DNA of 64,000 nucleotides from Alligator mississippiensis (GCF_030867095.1 NC_081824.1:170632933-170696932), one strand, 5' to 3'; shown: positions 21,355 through 34,769, numbered from the stretch's first letter. Notes: generated by a model from the letters alone, not told the origin. Program-made: numbers and translations.

Positions 21355-21735
21355 TACCCTGGTATAATTTACATGGGTTTTGTACACCAACGTAAATTAT
21401 ACCATGATTTGAAATAGACACATGAGCTAGTATGATGGGAGAAATGCACACACTAGGCTGCTCCTACTGTGCCCTGCAGTAGGTAGGAGGGAAAAAGGTA
21501 ATAAATAACCTGTTTGCCTTGAGCAAACAGCTACTGGAGTATAAACTCCAGATACAAAACACTCTGCTGTAACTTAGAGAGGTGTAGTTTTACCCATGTG
21601 TTTTTCCCAGGGTAACCCTATGGTCATATCAAGTTAGATACACAGATGAAAAGCTGTAGATCATTTTCCCACTCCTTTTCTACACCACTGTATAAAATCT
21701 GATTACACCAGTGTAAACATTTTGTATGCCCCAAC
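21355..21735 (+). repeat. Uncharacterised dispersed repeat, copy 1
   Basis: It shares collinear blocks with 48128-48460 in the same orientation: TTGTACACC, GTAAATTA(T/C)ACCATGAT, TTGAGCAAAC, ACAAA(A)CAC, TGTTTTTCCCAGG and CCAGTGTAAACA. I do not recognise the family, and no open frame is shared. Confidence 0.5.
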
Positions 21736-24076
21736 CCTGAGCAGGATTAGGTAGCACAGTGATGAGAATACTGGTGGTTTAAGAGGTGCTGGTGGAAAGC
21801 TTTAAACAAAATATACTGGTGCCGAAATCACCATGGGCTCTGCTGAGCCAGGATGGTATTTCACGCTTTAAGTAATGAGCAGTGAGATAGCAAAAGCTTT
21901 TCACTCCTCTCTGTTTCTTCTGCCCAGGCCCCATCCACCTAAGAAAACCCAGAAAAGACAGTTTTCTGCTTCTTGCTGTGTAACTTTAATTCCTATTGAA
22001 TTTTTGCAGGCATGGCTATACATAACAATAATCAAGACATGGCAAAAGAAAAAAGAAAAAGAGAAAGCAAAAGAAAAAAGAAAAAAGAAAGAAAAGCCAG
22101 GAACATGGGTCAGTAACATAAGATAAACTGCACTCCTGTTGCTATTGATCACTTCACCTTGGTGTTTTTATTCTTAGCCAAAACTGATCAAACTGATGGA
22201 GATAGTAGCAGTTTAAAGGTACTTGAAGAAAATAGGGCTAATGCTGGCTCTGGGACACATGTATTTGAAGAGGTATAGCCAGGAGTGATAGCATAGGATT
22301 TTACATCTAAAATTTGGTAGCTTCATTCCATGGAAGTGATATTGTCTGAAGGTCATCTGAATGTGGCATTACACAACAGGGTAGAGCCTCCAGACCTAAC
22401 AGCAGCCCATCGTGAATCTGTTCCTACCCTGTAGAAATATCATAAGCAAAACTGATAAGCAGAATCATAAAGAACTGAGCCTTCAGTGCCCTCTGCTTTT
22501 GAGTCCTCTTAACTGTCCAATACAAAGAGAATATCCTTTTGATTTCCTTCACTATGTTGAACATACATATGCCATAGTGCCTTTCACCTCATCTGCCCTT
22601 CCTGGCTTTTAGGGAAGGATAACTTAGAAGAAAGGTGAGACAGAGGCATTTGAACCAGTCAGGAGTCACCTCAGGGGTAGGTTTGTATGTGGATTTGCAG
22701 TTCTGCCTGAGAGGCATTATGTGGGTACAAGTGTGTGTGTGTGCACGTGTGTCTCCTCACACACATGCACATAAGCACGCTTGCAGGTTGTGTGTGTGCC
22801 CATAAGGGGTGGTTTGTGTGTATGCACATATATATATTCAGGACAGATCTTCCACAAATAAAATCATTTCTCAGATTTTACATACAGAGTAATAATTCTT
22901 TGATGTTTTAAACACTTCCCAAGCAAGACACTTGGGGCACTGTAGAACAGTAAGCAATTAAAAACACAATAGAAGCATAGTAATAGGAAATCTTATGACT
23001 GAAAGAGAATGGGTGAAGAGCTGTGGGCCTTTTGTAAAAAAAATAAGTTTCAAGGTAATTTTAAGAGTAAGGATGTTAAAAGTGAGTGATAGACAGGAAG
23101 GGCCATGTACTGGGTCCAGCTATAGCGAAAGTTCAGTTGTTGGCCAGCCAAAGACATGACTATGGGCTACCTAAAACAAGAGCTGCAGGTACCAATAAAA
23201 CTCATCTCTCTGGAGAAAGCCTTGAATAAAGCAATGTCCTGTGCCATTAAGGGCTTTCAAATCCCACTAGTGCCAGCTTATGTTACAGTCAATCTGCCAG
23301 TATGCAGACAGCCATTGTACAAAATGCAGGATAGGTGAAATATGATCAACACTGTTCAGATTAGCAAGCAAGTGAGCAAATAGCTATATTTTGCATATCC
23401 TGCAAAAGATGTGGAAGCCATGTTAAAGTCATGACAGTATATAACATTTATGGCTATGTAGACTGTCACCACCATCTGGTATCTGCACTGCTGTGGCAAA
23501 AGGTTTATACAAGGTGAAGAACTGAAGAAAACCACTATTGCACCACACTTAACTCTTACCTTTCCCTGGATGCACCCAGAGAGGCACAGGCCAGCCCCAA
23601 GTGCATGCTGATGATCTGGTTTGCCTTTCAGAGCTGCTTTTTGTATCTAAAGAGAAAACTCACAGAACTCTTTCCAAGTGGGTGACATTTTTCACATGGT
23701 TTGGAACCTAGCGCAGAGAGACAGAGAGGGAAAGAGTGGTATAGTCAGCAATATCCTCAGAGGCCAATGCTTCATAGCTGGTTGCAAGGCTTTTGCAGGG
23801 CTAGTGCTACATAAAGGGAGCTGCATCTGGTGATAAACAGCTCGCTCCAAGGATGCTACTAACTAAATACGCCTATCTTTGTATGTTGTGTGGCAGCCAG
23901 AGCACTGAGCCTGATGCCTGCTGGACCCCACCAGGTGTCATTCCCACATAAAACTGAGAAAGCAGGCTTAGATGTTGCACTTTAGGATGAATGACCTTTG
24001 AGGTGCCTGACATTGCCTTCAGTGGCATGCCTTTGCTGGAGCTTTGCTTGTACTGAACAGAAAAAAAAAAAGAATG
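21736..24076. other. No gene; GT-rich tract at 22730-22835
   Basis: The only structured part is a degenerate GT/CA-rich stretch (GTGTGTGTGTGCACGTGTG and similar). The AAAAGAAAAAG-type purine tract at 22040-22090 is low complexity. Confidence 0.4.
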
Positions 24077-24135
24077 AGACCAAATTCATCTCTGGTATAA
24101 CTTCATTGACTTCTGTTTAGTCAGAGTAAGAATGA
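24077..24135. repeat. Fragment of palindromic amniote repeat
   Basis: GACCAAATTCATCTCTGGTATAA...CATTGACTTC is one arm of the repeat seen more fully at 29553 and 28272. Confidence 0.35.
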
Positions 24136-25259
24136 GTCTGCTTCAGCATCTTACACAGTTAATCCATGCATAATGCAGTGAGTCAGGCTTTGGTCAATTA
24201 AATTTCAGTAGCTACATTCCCAGCCTAGCTGGACCTAGTTATGAGAATTTCCCTGTTCTTTGTTTCTCTAATTGGCAGCTATTTTTTTAATCAAGGTGAT
24301 ACTTAAGTCCCTTTGGAATCTGATACCATCTCCACCCCACCCAAAAGTGCTCACTGCTCACTTACTCCCACACCCCACGATCATTTCCAAATCCATAGTA
24401 AAATGACTTGTTCCCCTTTCTGCTCTACCCCATGCAGTGGGTGGCTGTCATTCCCAAATCTGTACCCATGTCATTTGCAGCAGCTACAACAGCTATGGCA
24501 CAAACACCAAGGATTCTAGGGCATAGATGAGACCCAAAGGTATCTGCTGTACATGTATTCTTATAGGGCAGACAAAATGATCAGGTAAGCACAAACCTGT
24601 AGCTGGAGTACAGAAGCTCAGGACTGGCTTGTTGTGTGACAGACTGTAAAATTATGGATTGTTGTTGACATCCCACCACAGTCCCAATACCATCCCAGCA
24701 ATGATCCGTTGTCAACCTATGTGGCTGTTTACTTAGCCTATGCTAGAAATTCACTTCTGCAGCTTCCTGGGGAAAGACTTTTTCATTCTAGTGTTTGTAA
24801 ACCATGAAAGGAATAAAAATAGGCCCAGTTCATCCCTGATATGAGCCCATTGACATCTGCACAGTTACAATAAAGAATTGAGCACAATAGTTTTAATTTT
24901 TAATCTAATTTTAAATAGATTAAAAAACTGAAATTATTATGCAAAATGTAACCAGTCCAAAATGTAACCAGCTTTACATTAATTTATATTAATGGAGGGG
25001 AAATGGCCTACTCACTCTAAATAGAGGTATATATTTGCTTGATATTTTTAGAAGACAAAAGTTTATGTAAGACTTAGACAAAAAGAATAGTCCAGTTCTC
25101 AGATAAAGGTGAGCTTAGTTTGATATTAGACCCAAGAAGTGGAAGACAGAAGTGACTGCACATGACCTTGTGGGGACTGGCCAAAACTGATTGGAAGAAA
25201 CTTTCACTTGTGTGGTAAACCCAAAAGGAATTTCTTCTCCCTCCAAGACTCAACACCAA

Positions 25260-25509
25260 GACAAGAAAGTTCCAGCAAGGAAGTTTAGGTTGGATATTAG
25301 AAAAAAATGTCTCACTAGGAGGAAGGTGAAGCACTGGAATGGATTACCTAGAGAGGTGGTGGACTCTCCAACCTTGGAGGTTTTTAAGGCCCAGCTCAAC
25401 AAAGCCTTGGATGGGATGATCTAGTTGGGGATGATCCTGCTTTGAGCAGGGGGTTGGACTAGATGATCTCCTGAGGTCCCTTCCAAACCTAATTTTCCAT
25501 TATTCTATG
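25260..25509 (+). mobile_element. CR1 LINE 3' end
   Basis: The C-terminus reads ARKFRLDIRKKCLTRRKVKH and WNGLPREVVDSPTLEVFKAQ, ending ALDGMI and a stop. The CR1 3' UTR follows (GGGGGTTGGACTAGATGATC, CTGAGGTCCCTTCC) up to ATTCTATG. The tail is split by the MITE at 25510, and GATTCTATG resumes at 26016. Confidence 0.9.
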
Positions 25510-26011
25510 GGCTCATCCAGACAAGCATGGCCATGCAGTATGTGGCACTGCAAACACATTTGCAGCTCCACATACTGCACAGTCAAGTGTTCTCCATGTT
25601 ACAAGGACATATTGCACATACATGCACTGCTCCAGTTTTTTTTTTCCATGAGTTTTTTGACCCTTGGATATCCTGCATGGGCACTGTGCATGGGCAGTAT
25701 GCATCGCTGTGTACATTGCAGTGTGCATCGCTGAGCCAGGCTGCCCAGAGCCGTGCTGTGGCTGCCAGCCAGGCTCTGCCTGGCAGGATCACTGCTGCTG
25801 CAGCCCCAGGAGGCCCCCAGGACCCCAGGTAAGGCTGCTGGGGCCAGGACGGTGCTGGTCCCAGCCTCCCCTACTTCCCCTGGGGTAACTTGCCATGCAC
25901 CAAAGCACATGTAGCATTGGTGTTCCCCGTAGACAAGTAGCTGCAATGCAAGGTATGCCACTGCTACTTAGACCTGGGGAACCAAACATCTACACTCATC
26001 TGGACGCAGCC
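25510..26011. mobile_element. MITE inserted in a CR1 tail (TATG duplication)
   Basis: The ends GGCTCATCCAGA and TCTGGACGCAGCC are imperfect inverted repeats. TATG is present on both sides (25506-25509 and 26012-26015). The GC-rich interior (CAGGAGGCCCCCAGGACCCCAG, CCAGCCTCCCCTAC) is shared with 39167-39624. No coding capacity. Confidence 0.75.
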
Positions 26012-26023
26012 TATGATTCTATG

Positions 26024-28094
26024 AAATGCACACTAGTGACCCAACTGTGTAGGGTCCTGAGTACCTTTTGTATGGCACAGATTACCACTACTCCCACTAA
26101 CATCAGTAGGCACTTAGGGTGCTCTATACCTGGCAGAATGAGGCCCTTAAGACAGTCCCAAGTCAGGAATCAAACTATGATTAAAAATATATATATCACA
26201 GATTAAAAAAATAAAAGTCATTATTAATACTGTCCAGAATGTGCTTTGGTCTGAAAAAACTCCTCAGTTGATGACATCTGCATCCCTTCAACTTGAGACA
26301 GTGCGTGACACTCCAATCTGACACACCCTAGTATCAGTTTATTTGGCAGGATCGCTACATGGATAGCTTACAGCAACTCCATCTCTTCAAGGTTAAATGC
26401 CTAAAATGATCCAATATATCAAAATAAGTGAAACATTGGGATAAATTGAGCCAATTAACCCCCTAAGGAAAACTGAATTCCATTTGTCCAGAATCCCATA
26501 AGTGCTGCCTTTCTCTCCAAAGACTTCCCATTATGTTGTCTCACGCATTATTAGTGACATTAGACCTTTATCTGTGGCTCCTCTCCCTGTCACAGTCTCT
26601 ACACATCACACAATGACATTGTCCTTTCCTTCTCCTTTTATAAAGGATGACATTTTTGACATTTGCCCTATGAGCAAGGAAAAAAAACAGCAGCAGCAGC
26701 AAAGAGCAGCTATTCCAAGATGAAAATACATAGACCCAACTAGTTAGCAATCCAACAAGCTAACAGACGGGCGATGTCTCCTGTAGGTTTCTGCTTCAGA
26801 CAGAGAGAATAGAGTATCTGTGGGAGTGATAGAAACTCCCTGGTAGCATGTCACCTGGTGAGGAAGAGTTTTCAGACAGCTTCAAAGTTTCCAAATCTTA
26901 TTTCTATTTTATTTTATTTTATTTTCATTATTTTGGGGTCTATTTGTACTTTTTGGTCTTGCAAAAAGCCTCCCCCACAACAGCTTCCTTTCAGGAACTC
27001 AATTCTCAGGCCCAGAAACTACTCTCTTGAGTAGAAAAAAATCCTAGAACTGGCAGACCTGAAGGAGGGCAGAAACGGCACAGTTCAGAATGGAGACCTG
27101 AGGAAGAGAAGTCTAATCTTCCAGGTGGGGGAAGCAGGTGGGGGGGCAGAAACATATGCACTCTTTTGCATCCCTTTGCCCTGCAAGTCCCCATATCTGA
27201 ATCCTGCAAGTCTCACTATGGACACAGATGCCTTTGGCTTCCCTTCATTTTTTTTCTGTCAGACCCAGTAATGTCACCAGCAGCATATGATGGGTCCCTA
27301 TGAGTCCAGGGAGAAGCAGGTATCTAGGAACCAATGGTGGGCACTTCTGCACTTGTTGGGCTAAGTCTTGATTCTCTAACATTTCTGTATGTCACCAGGT
27401 GGCTTTGTTGGTTCAGTGTTTGAAACTCCACCTGAGCCTCTGACTAACTTGCTTCCTTGGTGTAGCTGTTAATCCTACATGAGCAAAGGAAACATTAGCT
27501 TTACAAGCTACTATCTCAGTTTTGACTCAGTCTTTCCCCAGGCAAACTCTTACTGGATGAAGATGTGTGTCATAGGTGAGCAAGGAGCACCCAATGTGAA
27601 TTCTTTTCAGCAATTAGGAAACTTCACATTAGAGCTAAATGGAGCATAATGTGCTCCTTTTAAAACTTTACTCATTCTCTGTCCATTAACTTCCAGATAT
27701 ATACAAACACCAGAAAAAGTGGATACAGAAATGTTCCATGCTAGACAAAGTAAAATTGATGGAGGCTACAAGCAGCAGAAATGAAATCTTTGTGGGAATG
27801 GGGGAAAAACCCACTGATGCATTACTTCAATCTGCTCTGCATCCTGCTGGGCACAGGAAACAATTGAGTGATGACATGGCTGGGGTGGGTTGGGGTGGAT
27901 CAAAGCTGAAGTCAGAAGGACTGGTATTCTGGATCCAGAAGGTCTCAGTCAACCAGACAACTGTTTTCTAGGGCACAAGGAGAGAATTACAACTTCCAAA
28001 ATCAGTACATTGGAGCAGTGTCTCTACTGACACTTCCTGCCCCTAATTAGCCCTGTCTTGTAGTATTAGGCTGACATCTCTATAGTTAAATCAG
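26024..28094. other. No gene; (TTTTA)n at 26896-26925
   Basis: Unassigned sequence with a short TTTTA pentamer repeat and a short CAG run at 26689-26703. Confidence 0.4.
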
Positions 28095-28155
28095 TGGCTT
28101 AGACAGACAGATGGGTGGACAGACAGACAGATAGATAGACAGATAGATATTGATA
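28095..28155. repeat. CAGA/GATA tetranucleotide microsatellite
   Basis: Runs of GACAGACA pass into GATAGATAGACAGATAGAT. Confidence 0.9.
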
Positions 28156-28271
28156 TATCAGTGTCTGTGTATACACATAAAATAAGAGGGTGAGAGAGAG
28201 ATACATACACATATATACACATACACGCCCACAAAGATAAATTTAACCCAAGCAGTCAATGAAAAGCAATT

Positions 28272-28375
28272 AGGGCAGACTCTGATCTCAATTATGCTAG
28301 AATAAATCTGGAATAAATCCACTGAATGCAACAAAATTACTGTAGATTTATAACGCTGTAATTGTTGCCACAGAT
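28272..28375. repeat. Palindromic amniote repeat
   Basis: An inverted arrangement of GACTCTGATCTCAATTA...TAAATCTGGAATAA and TTACTGTAGATTTATAACG...GTAATTG, a decayed copy of a hairpin-forming repeat common in sauropsid genomes. Confidence 0.45.
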
Positions 28376-29552
28376 TCAATAGAGTTGCTGGAGATTTATA
28401 TTCGTATCAGTGTATATGTTGTGTTAATTTCATTTGGAAAGAGAAAGTCAGCATTATTCATCTCTTCCTCAGACATGCAGACAGAGCAAGCATGACTTTA
28501 ACAGTGAAGGCTAAGCAAAAATTGCCTTCTGCATTATCATGCTAAATAAAATGTAACATTCTTCTCATGGGACTGAGTTATTTTGATGTAGTTGTATGTT
28601 ATGTTGCTATGGCACCTTCCTCCCAGAGGAACCCAGAGGAGTTCTAGTTCAGAATTTTAGGTTGGGCACTTTGACTCGTCGTTGATTCACCTCTGCTTAT
28701 TAATTAAGTGAACTTTTGAAAGCAGCTCCTGGCATGCTACTGTACCTGCTACTTCTTTGGAGCCCTCTACTGGAACATACACGTGTACATATCTCAGGCT
28801 GGTGCATTAGAATTGCTGCCAAAGCAAGGATCCTTCAACACCGTGAAAAAGCCATTTTGCTAAATGTGAGAGGTGCACAGACCTAGGATGAGGGTACATT
28901 CATTTCCTCCCAATATTTTCACTTATGCTTTGAGCTGACCAGCACCCTCATTTCCTTCAGCTGTAGGACTGCCACTGGAGGGGACTCAAGGCAATTTATA
29001 AACAGCCCCGTATACATGGAAATGAATTCATCCACTGCTTTGTGGAGAAATATGGCAGTGATGAGTGCACAGCACCACTAACCAGCTGCTAAGCAGGGGA
29101 ACAGAAGGACACCATAGCCAGCTGAAACTGTGAAGGAATTTTAAGTGGAAAGAATATAATTTTGCAGAATGGGATTTATCGTGTAATTCCCAAGGGGAGG
29201 AGCAAAGCTCCAATCACTGGATAAATGGCTCAGCCCAAGCAATGAAATCAGAAGTATTCAGGTACCCAGGAAACTTTCCTGTGGTGGCCTGGATGGGGAT
29301 GAGGGTGGACAAAAGCTGGATCTTTTCGCTCTGGGTCATTTTCAGATTATTCTGTACACGTCTGACCTAGAAGAAAAAGTATTCCATTATAATGGTAGCT
29401 GACTCTCTGCTGCCCCCATTTTAGTCAATTGTTGTGGCCACGGCAGCCAGAATATCATCCAAAGGAATTAGATTTATAACTCCAACAGAGAGTAATGGAA
29501 TCAGAGTGGCTTGTAAATCTCTTCACCTCAATGTGAGAGAACATAGACAAAA

Positions 29553-29628
29553 AAAGGGCCAAATTCATATCTGGTGTAATCTAATTGATTTCAATGGATT
29601 TACAACCAGTGATAAATTCAGCCAATAG
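29553..29628. repeat. Palindromic amniote repeat
   Basis: The left arm GGCCAAATTCATATCTGGTG and the right arm ACAACCAGTGATAAATTCAGCC pair imperfectly around ATTGATTTCAATGG. Confidence 0.5.
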
Positions 29629-29761
29629 CACAAGTAATAGAAATGTTTTATTCTGATGCTTGTGATATCATAAACTTGCTACAATCACACACCAATAGGA
29701 AGACTATATTCGCGGAGCACATTTGTCTAATTTAAGTTTCACCTGTAATAGAAAATAATTA

Positions 29762-29823
29762 AAGATAGGTAGTTAGCCACATTAGTCTGAATTCAGGCAA
29801 AACACAGGGTAAAGAGACACCTT
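29762..29823 (+). mobile_element. Penelope-like element end fragment
   Basis: GGTAGTTAGCCACATTAGTCTGA is shared with the fragment at 45620 and resembles GTAGCCATGTTGGTCTAAGG at 47934. The copy stops where the MITE at 29824 begins. Confidence 0.5.
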
Positions 29824-30311
29824 GGATGCATCTACACAAGATGTTTACTGTGCAGTTGACTAATTAGCTCCACAGTAAATGTCTTGGTGTCTACACATGC
29901 AAGGCTATTAGGCTGGAATAAACTAATAAACTTCACAGCAGGGTAGTACTTGTAAGTACAAATACTATACTGTAGCAGAATTTTTTTACTCCTCAGTGCT
30001 GTATGTGTGTAGACGCTGGAGGGGCTGGCTGGGGCATGAGGATGCTTCAGTATAGGGGCTGCCTGATGGCTAGCCCCACACTGAAGCACTCTCATGCCCC
30101 AACCAGCCCCCTGCATCACGTTGAGTTGGGGGAGGCAGCCCCGGGCTGGCAGGCTGAACCCCAGGGCCTCTTCCAGCCAGGGTTGCTCCAACCCTTCAAT
30201 GTGCTGCGGTCCCAGGCACACGTGCAAAGGGCACTTCCAGGAGCAATATGCTGCAGTGCAATAACCACTGGAGTTTATTGCTTCACATAAATTACATGTG
30301 TAGACATGCCC
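29824..30311 (+). mobile_element. Foldback MITE with CATCTACA ends, long GC-rich form
   Basis: It starts GGATGCATCTACACAAG and ends CATGTGTAGACATGCCC. It is the same family as 36602-36955 in opposite orientation, sharing TAGTACTTGTAAGTACAA, AGACGCTGGAGGGGCTGGC and CAATGTGCTGC. The interior is about 130 bp longer than in the other copy. Confidence 0.75.
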
Positions 30312-30749
30312 TTTAATGAGTAACAGAAATTACTGCATAAGCAGTAATTAAGCACGTTCCATGAAACTGCAAAGATCAGAAGAGAATGTTGAAGGATGAT
30401 ACTTCAATCTGGGGACAGACACATTGTTAGTTGTTTCCTACTGTTTATTTTCTCTTTGCATGGAGGTTCTCTCATTTAGGTTGTGCTCTTGGCTGCCATC
30501 CCTGAGCTCAGTGGAAGATGCATGTCATTTTCAGGAGGATCCTGGTAGATGCCACCAGCAGAGAGACATTTCACACACAGCAGTTTCACATCTCAGAGCA
30601 GCAAATAACTTTAAATGATTTCTGCAACCCTTCTGTTAGAATGAATGAAAATAGGCAGGTTAAAACTACTGCAAAAATGTGAATTATGGAGAGCTCATTT
30701 GCAGTAATGGGAGGGAGTCCAGGTCAGTGAGGAAAGCATGAAAGTAAGC

Positions 30750-30875
30750 CCCAATCCTCTGGAAAGGCTTGCTGTGTGACCTTCATCAAGCCAGTGGTTA
30801 AGTCACTATAAAATGGAGATAATGATATTTCTCTGTGATGGGCAATACGACAATAGAAGAGACTTGCATGTCCTA
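30750..30875 (+). repeat. MIR SINE fragment
   Basis: TTGCTGTGTGACCTTCATCAAG followed by AAAATGGAGATAATGATATTT is the MIR core in order. Confidence 0.55.
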
Positions 30876-31134
30876 GTTTCTTAGGATCGCGTTATTGTAG
30901 GATAGACTAAGAAGTCTTTGGGAGAACACATCTTTCTATGGGTATTTTCCCCCCTGCCCTCCATCTCAGTTCTTGGTTCTACTCCCTCCCCACAGTTTAG
31001 TCAAGACATGTGCAAAAGGAAAGAGAGGAAGAGAGAAATTGGGGACAAGCCGGAAGGCAAAAATGGGAGGTGGCATGGGCATCCTGGCACAGAAATGAAG
31101 TATGGGAGTGAATCTCCTGGGTCATTAAGGTCAG

Positions 31135-31478
31135 TCCCTTGCTAGCACAGGCACAATGTCACGGGATTGTTTTCATACATCTTAAAAACAGCTGGGATTG
31201 TTGTGCTTGCTACACCTCACAGAAGGTTGTTTTAGAGTCTGATGGGCCTAATGGTTCGGAACCTTTTAATTTCCAGCCTAAATTTATTCATGGCCAGTTT
31301 ATATCCATTTGTTTTTTTGCCAACATCATCCTTTACCTTAAATAGATCTTCTTTTTCCTGGGTATTTACTCCCCTGATGTATTTACAAAGAGCAAGCACA
31401 TTGCTTCTCAGCCTTTGTTTTGCTAAGCAAAGTAAGCCAAGCTCTGCCAGGGTCTGTCTGAGATATACTGCACCAGCA
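31135..31478 (-). mobile_element. Ancient CR1 (L3-like) LINE, C-terminal and 3' region
   Basis: The minus strand encodes RQTLAELGLLCLAKQRLRSN, VLALCKYIRGVN, EKEDLFKVK and TNGYKLAMNKFRLEIKRFRT, the C-terminus of an old CR1 lineage distinct from the younger copies here. It is fused at 31486 to an unrelated repeat. A 138-codon minus frame across the junction is therefore chimeric. Confidence 0.8.
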
Positions 31479-31485
31479 TAACAAG

Positions 31486-31848
31486 CAGGGTTTGCCCCCA
31501 GGCAAACCCTGCAGGGGAACATGTGGGAGGGGAAGGGGAGCACATTTCCAAGAGTGGGAAAGAGGTATGGGTTCCAAGAATGGGGCAGGTGGGGAGAGGG
31601 GTACAAGAGTCTTACCCAAAAGTCTCCAGCTGCAGCTGCTGCCATCACGTGATCTGCCAGCTCTTGCCCTTAAGCCAGCAGCAGCAGCGTGGTATCTGTG
31701 CACTGGCTGCTGCTTCAAGAGTAATGCTGTGGAACTGTTCTTACTGCCAGGGTACAAACTCCATGGGGAAGGGGGATGATTTTAGCTTCCCTCTTAAGTC
31801 AGCACCCTGAGCTGGTGTCTCTCTTGCACACCCCTAATTACACTGCTG
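31486..31848. repeat. Dispersed repeat with terminal hairpin (copy 2)
   Basis: CAGGGTTTGC (31486-31495) pairs perfectly with GCAAACCCTG (31502-31511). The body shares GCAGCAGCRTGGT and the end phrase with 16710-17075. Confidence 0.45.
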
Positions 31849-34769
31849 ATACTCTGAACCTGTTCTGGGCATGCCAGATCCTTAACTAGAATCAGAACAG
31901 CCATGTTAGTACGGTGCTAGGTGTATGCACCACACTAAGGACATGCTTCTTTTCAACTTTACATCCACATCTTATATCCATCCTCCTGGCAGACAGCAAA
32001 CCATTTTGTTTTCTGCATCCATGATAAGTGACAGGCCTGTCAAATCATTTTAACAAAGGGTCTCAATCAGATGGACCTGCCTACCTCTTCGTGGGGTTGA
32101 TGTGAAACTCTAATCCTCTCCCTCCCATTTTGTCCTGTCTGAAGATGCTACCTTGTGTGTTCTCGCATGCTGTTCTGTATATCATTCCAGTTCCCTCATG
32201 GCCTGCAATCCCTAACCTTCTCCATTGTCTTTATCTTCTTTCAGCAGGCTAGGTCCTGTTGTCCTCCCTGCCATTCCCTACCTGTTTGTGTATGTTTCTC
32301 CTCTTCTAATGCAGCAAACCAATACTGCAGTTCTCTTTCTCCTCCAGATCTCTTCCTTTGCCTTTTCTTCATATCCAGTGCTTCCATGGATCACCCTCCT
32401 ATGTCTCTATGGTTGTCCTGTCTATGTCATCTTGTTCAGCCAGTGTCTGCAAATTCTTAGTTGTGCAGCCTTATCTCTCCTCTCTTTCGTCACATCATCA
32501 TACTTTGAATGAATTCCAGCATTATCTTTAGCTGCATTTCCAGTCCTTGGGGCTGCCTTTCCACAAGCTCTCACAGGTGATACTTCAAGCCAATATAGCT
32601 CCTATCTGAAACCCACTCCAAGATCACATGCATCTGGCAAGATGATTGGGGCACAGGAGAAGGAAACTGAGCAGCTAGTTGTGGATCAACCTTTCCTGAA
32701 ACAACTTTATTCAGTGGAACACTGGTTTTTGGCTCAGAAACCTGCTCTAGTACATAAAGAGAGTCTTTGAAGACCAGAGATAACCAGCAATGGCAGCAGA
32801 ATGTCACAATGACAAAGGCCAACTTCTCAGAAACCAGCCTGGAACTCAGTCCTCAGCTGTAGCAACAGCAAAGCTGCAGAAGATCTCCCTTCATCATGAA
32901 AAAAGTATGTAGCAACCACCATCTGGAACTTTACTACCTCATTGCATAGCTAGTCAATATTTATTCACCTGGGTGTTAGCAATAGCCAGAATAGTTGATC
33001 TGGAGGGGAGGCGTTGTTATGAAGACAGTGATGACGCTCCAGCCCATGAAGCTGGACAAGGAATAGGGGGTTATTGATGAATTTACATGTTTGATGTTAG
33101 AGTTTTTATGGAACCCTGTTCTTTGTTTCCTCATGCTAGGCTTCAAGTTCATTAAAAGATAGGTGTATTCTACCATATTGCTCCAATTATGGAATATCAC
33201 TGCAATAAATTCTCCAGTATTAATGTGTGTGGTCTGAGAAGGTCCATGATGCCACAGGTTTTTGAAACTCAAGCTTGTTTTCTTTAATGAAATATAGACC
33301 TTGTACTCCAATAGCTGGCAGGGACATCAGTGGTGTTGTGATTCCCTGTGTCATTTAAGAAACCAGTCCTTTCATCAGCTTTCCTGGCTTATGAAGCCTT
33401 TTCCTAGATACTTAGGTAAGAATAAGGACCTGTTCAACTATACCTTGAATAAATGGTGCAGAATAACAGTAGAGCATGCATGTGGAAAGGAAGTTGGCCT
33501 AGCCTTATGCCAGGGCTGGAGGACACTGAGCAATACCTGCTATGTGAAATAATGCCTTGCTATATTTTGAAGTGCAAGGGCACTTCACTGTATTCTGACA
33601 GCAATGGCAAGATCCTCACCGACAGGTGTGGGTGTAGAGGCACGGAGAGTTTCAGAATGTAAATACCCAGACAGTTTGCCTCTGCAAACTACAGCCCATC
33701 ACCAAGACCTCAGGGTCATGGACTCCTTGTGCACTTACTTTAAGGATTAGAAGCTGAACATGTTGGAGATGAAAAATTATTATGTAGTCTGGCAGGGTTT
33801 CAGTGCTTTTATTGAAAGGGCATTTTATTATGTTTATTAGGTTTGCTGAAAGGGCATTTTTATTATGTTTATGGGACATGTGTAAATTTATGAAACTTTA
33901 GAGTTTTTGTAAAAAATAACCTTTACTGCAAATCAAATAGTATGGATAATAAAACCATTCACTGAACAAACCTGTGCAAAATGTTACCTATGTAATATAA
34001 AACAGCATAAATTTGATACAACATTGCAGTGCATATGTACAGCATATGCCTAGAAATGCTGTGTGAAAACATGCTTGTGGTGTACCTGTCAAAAATGTGT
34101 GCAGGTGTGGGATTTCTGCCTATTGTCATTGTCTTAGAGTGTGGAATGGCAAGGGGAAAGGCCATCATTTGCGACTGTAAAGGGAATGTGGGCTTGTAAA
34201 TTGTAAGATGTTTTCCACCTTACTTCCCATTTGCTAAGATATTTTGCTGTAACCTTAAAAAGCTGGAGTGGTAGGTGACTGGGGGTTGCAGCAAGGGTTG
34301 AAGGTTTTGTTCAAGATGTGCATGGACTGGGGAGCTGGGATGTGGAGACAGTTTACAGCGGTAAGTCAGTAATAGCATGTATACCTCTGCAGGCAGTCCT
34401 TATGTTGAAGGATGTTATCCTCATACAAGCCACCAAGAGGCAGAGAAGGGGTTTGTTCAAAAAGATAATGGCCAGATCATCAAGATATGCAGCGTCTTTG
34501 GGTTTATCTTGGGGCTGATTATACCAAGCTGGGATTTACATCAAAACAGATGTGGGGGGTGGGGGGGAGTGAAAATAGTTCTTTACACATGTTTCTTGAA
34601 TGGCAGTTAACTCACATGAGCTGCATTATCAATTTAATTAGGATACTTCACAGGTACTTCACGTGGAACAATGGGTTTATCCCTTTGTAGGATCACAGGA
34701 TAAAAGGCTTTGTCCCAGGAAAAATCCAACATCTGGTTTTAGCTTAATGTTAATCACCAGAATGCCAGT
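31849..34769. other. No recognised gene
   Basis: The only local structure is a tandem duplication of about 32 bp at 33812-33870 (GAAAGGGCATTT-TATTATGTTTAT twice). Confidence 0.4.

Noticed and set aside
31232..31648. 138-codon minus frame as a possible host gene
   Set aside because: Its C-terminal half is an ancient CR1 C-terminus and its N-terminal half is an unrelated GC-rich repeat; the junction at 31486 is a repeat boundary.
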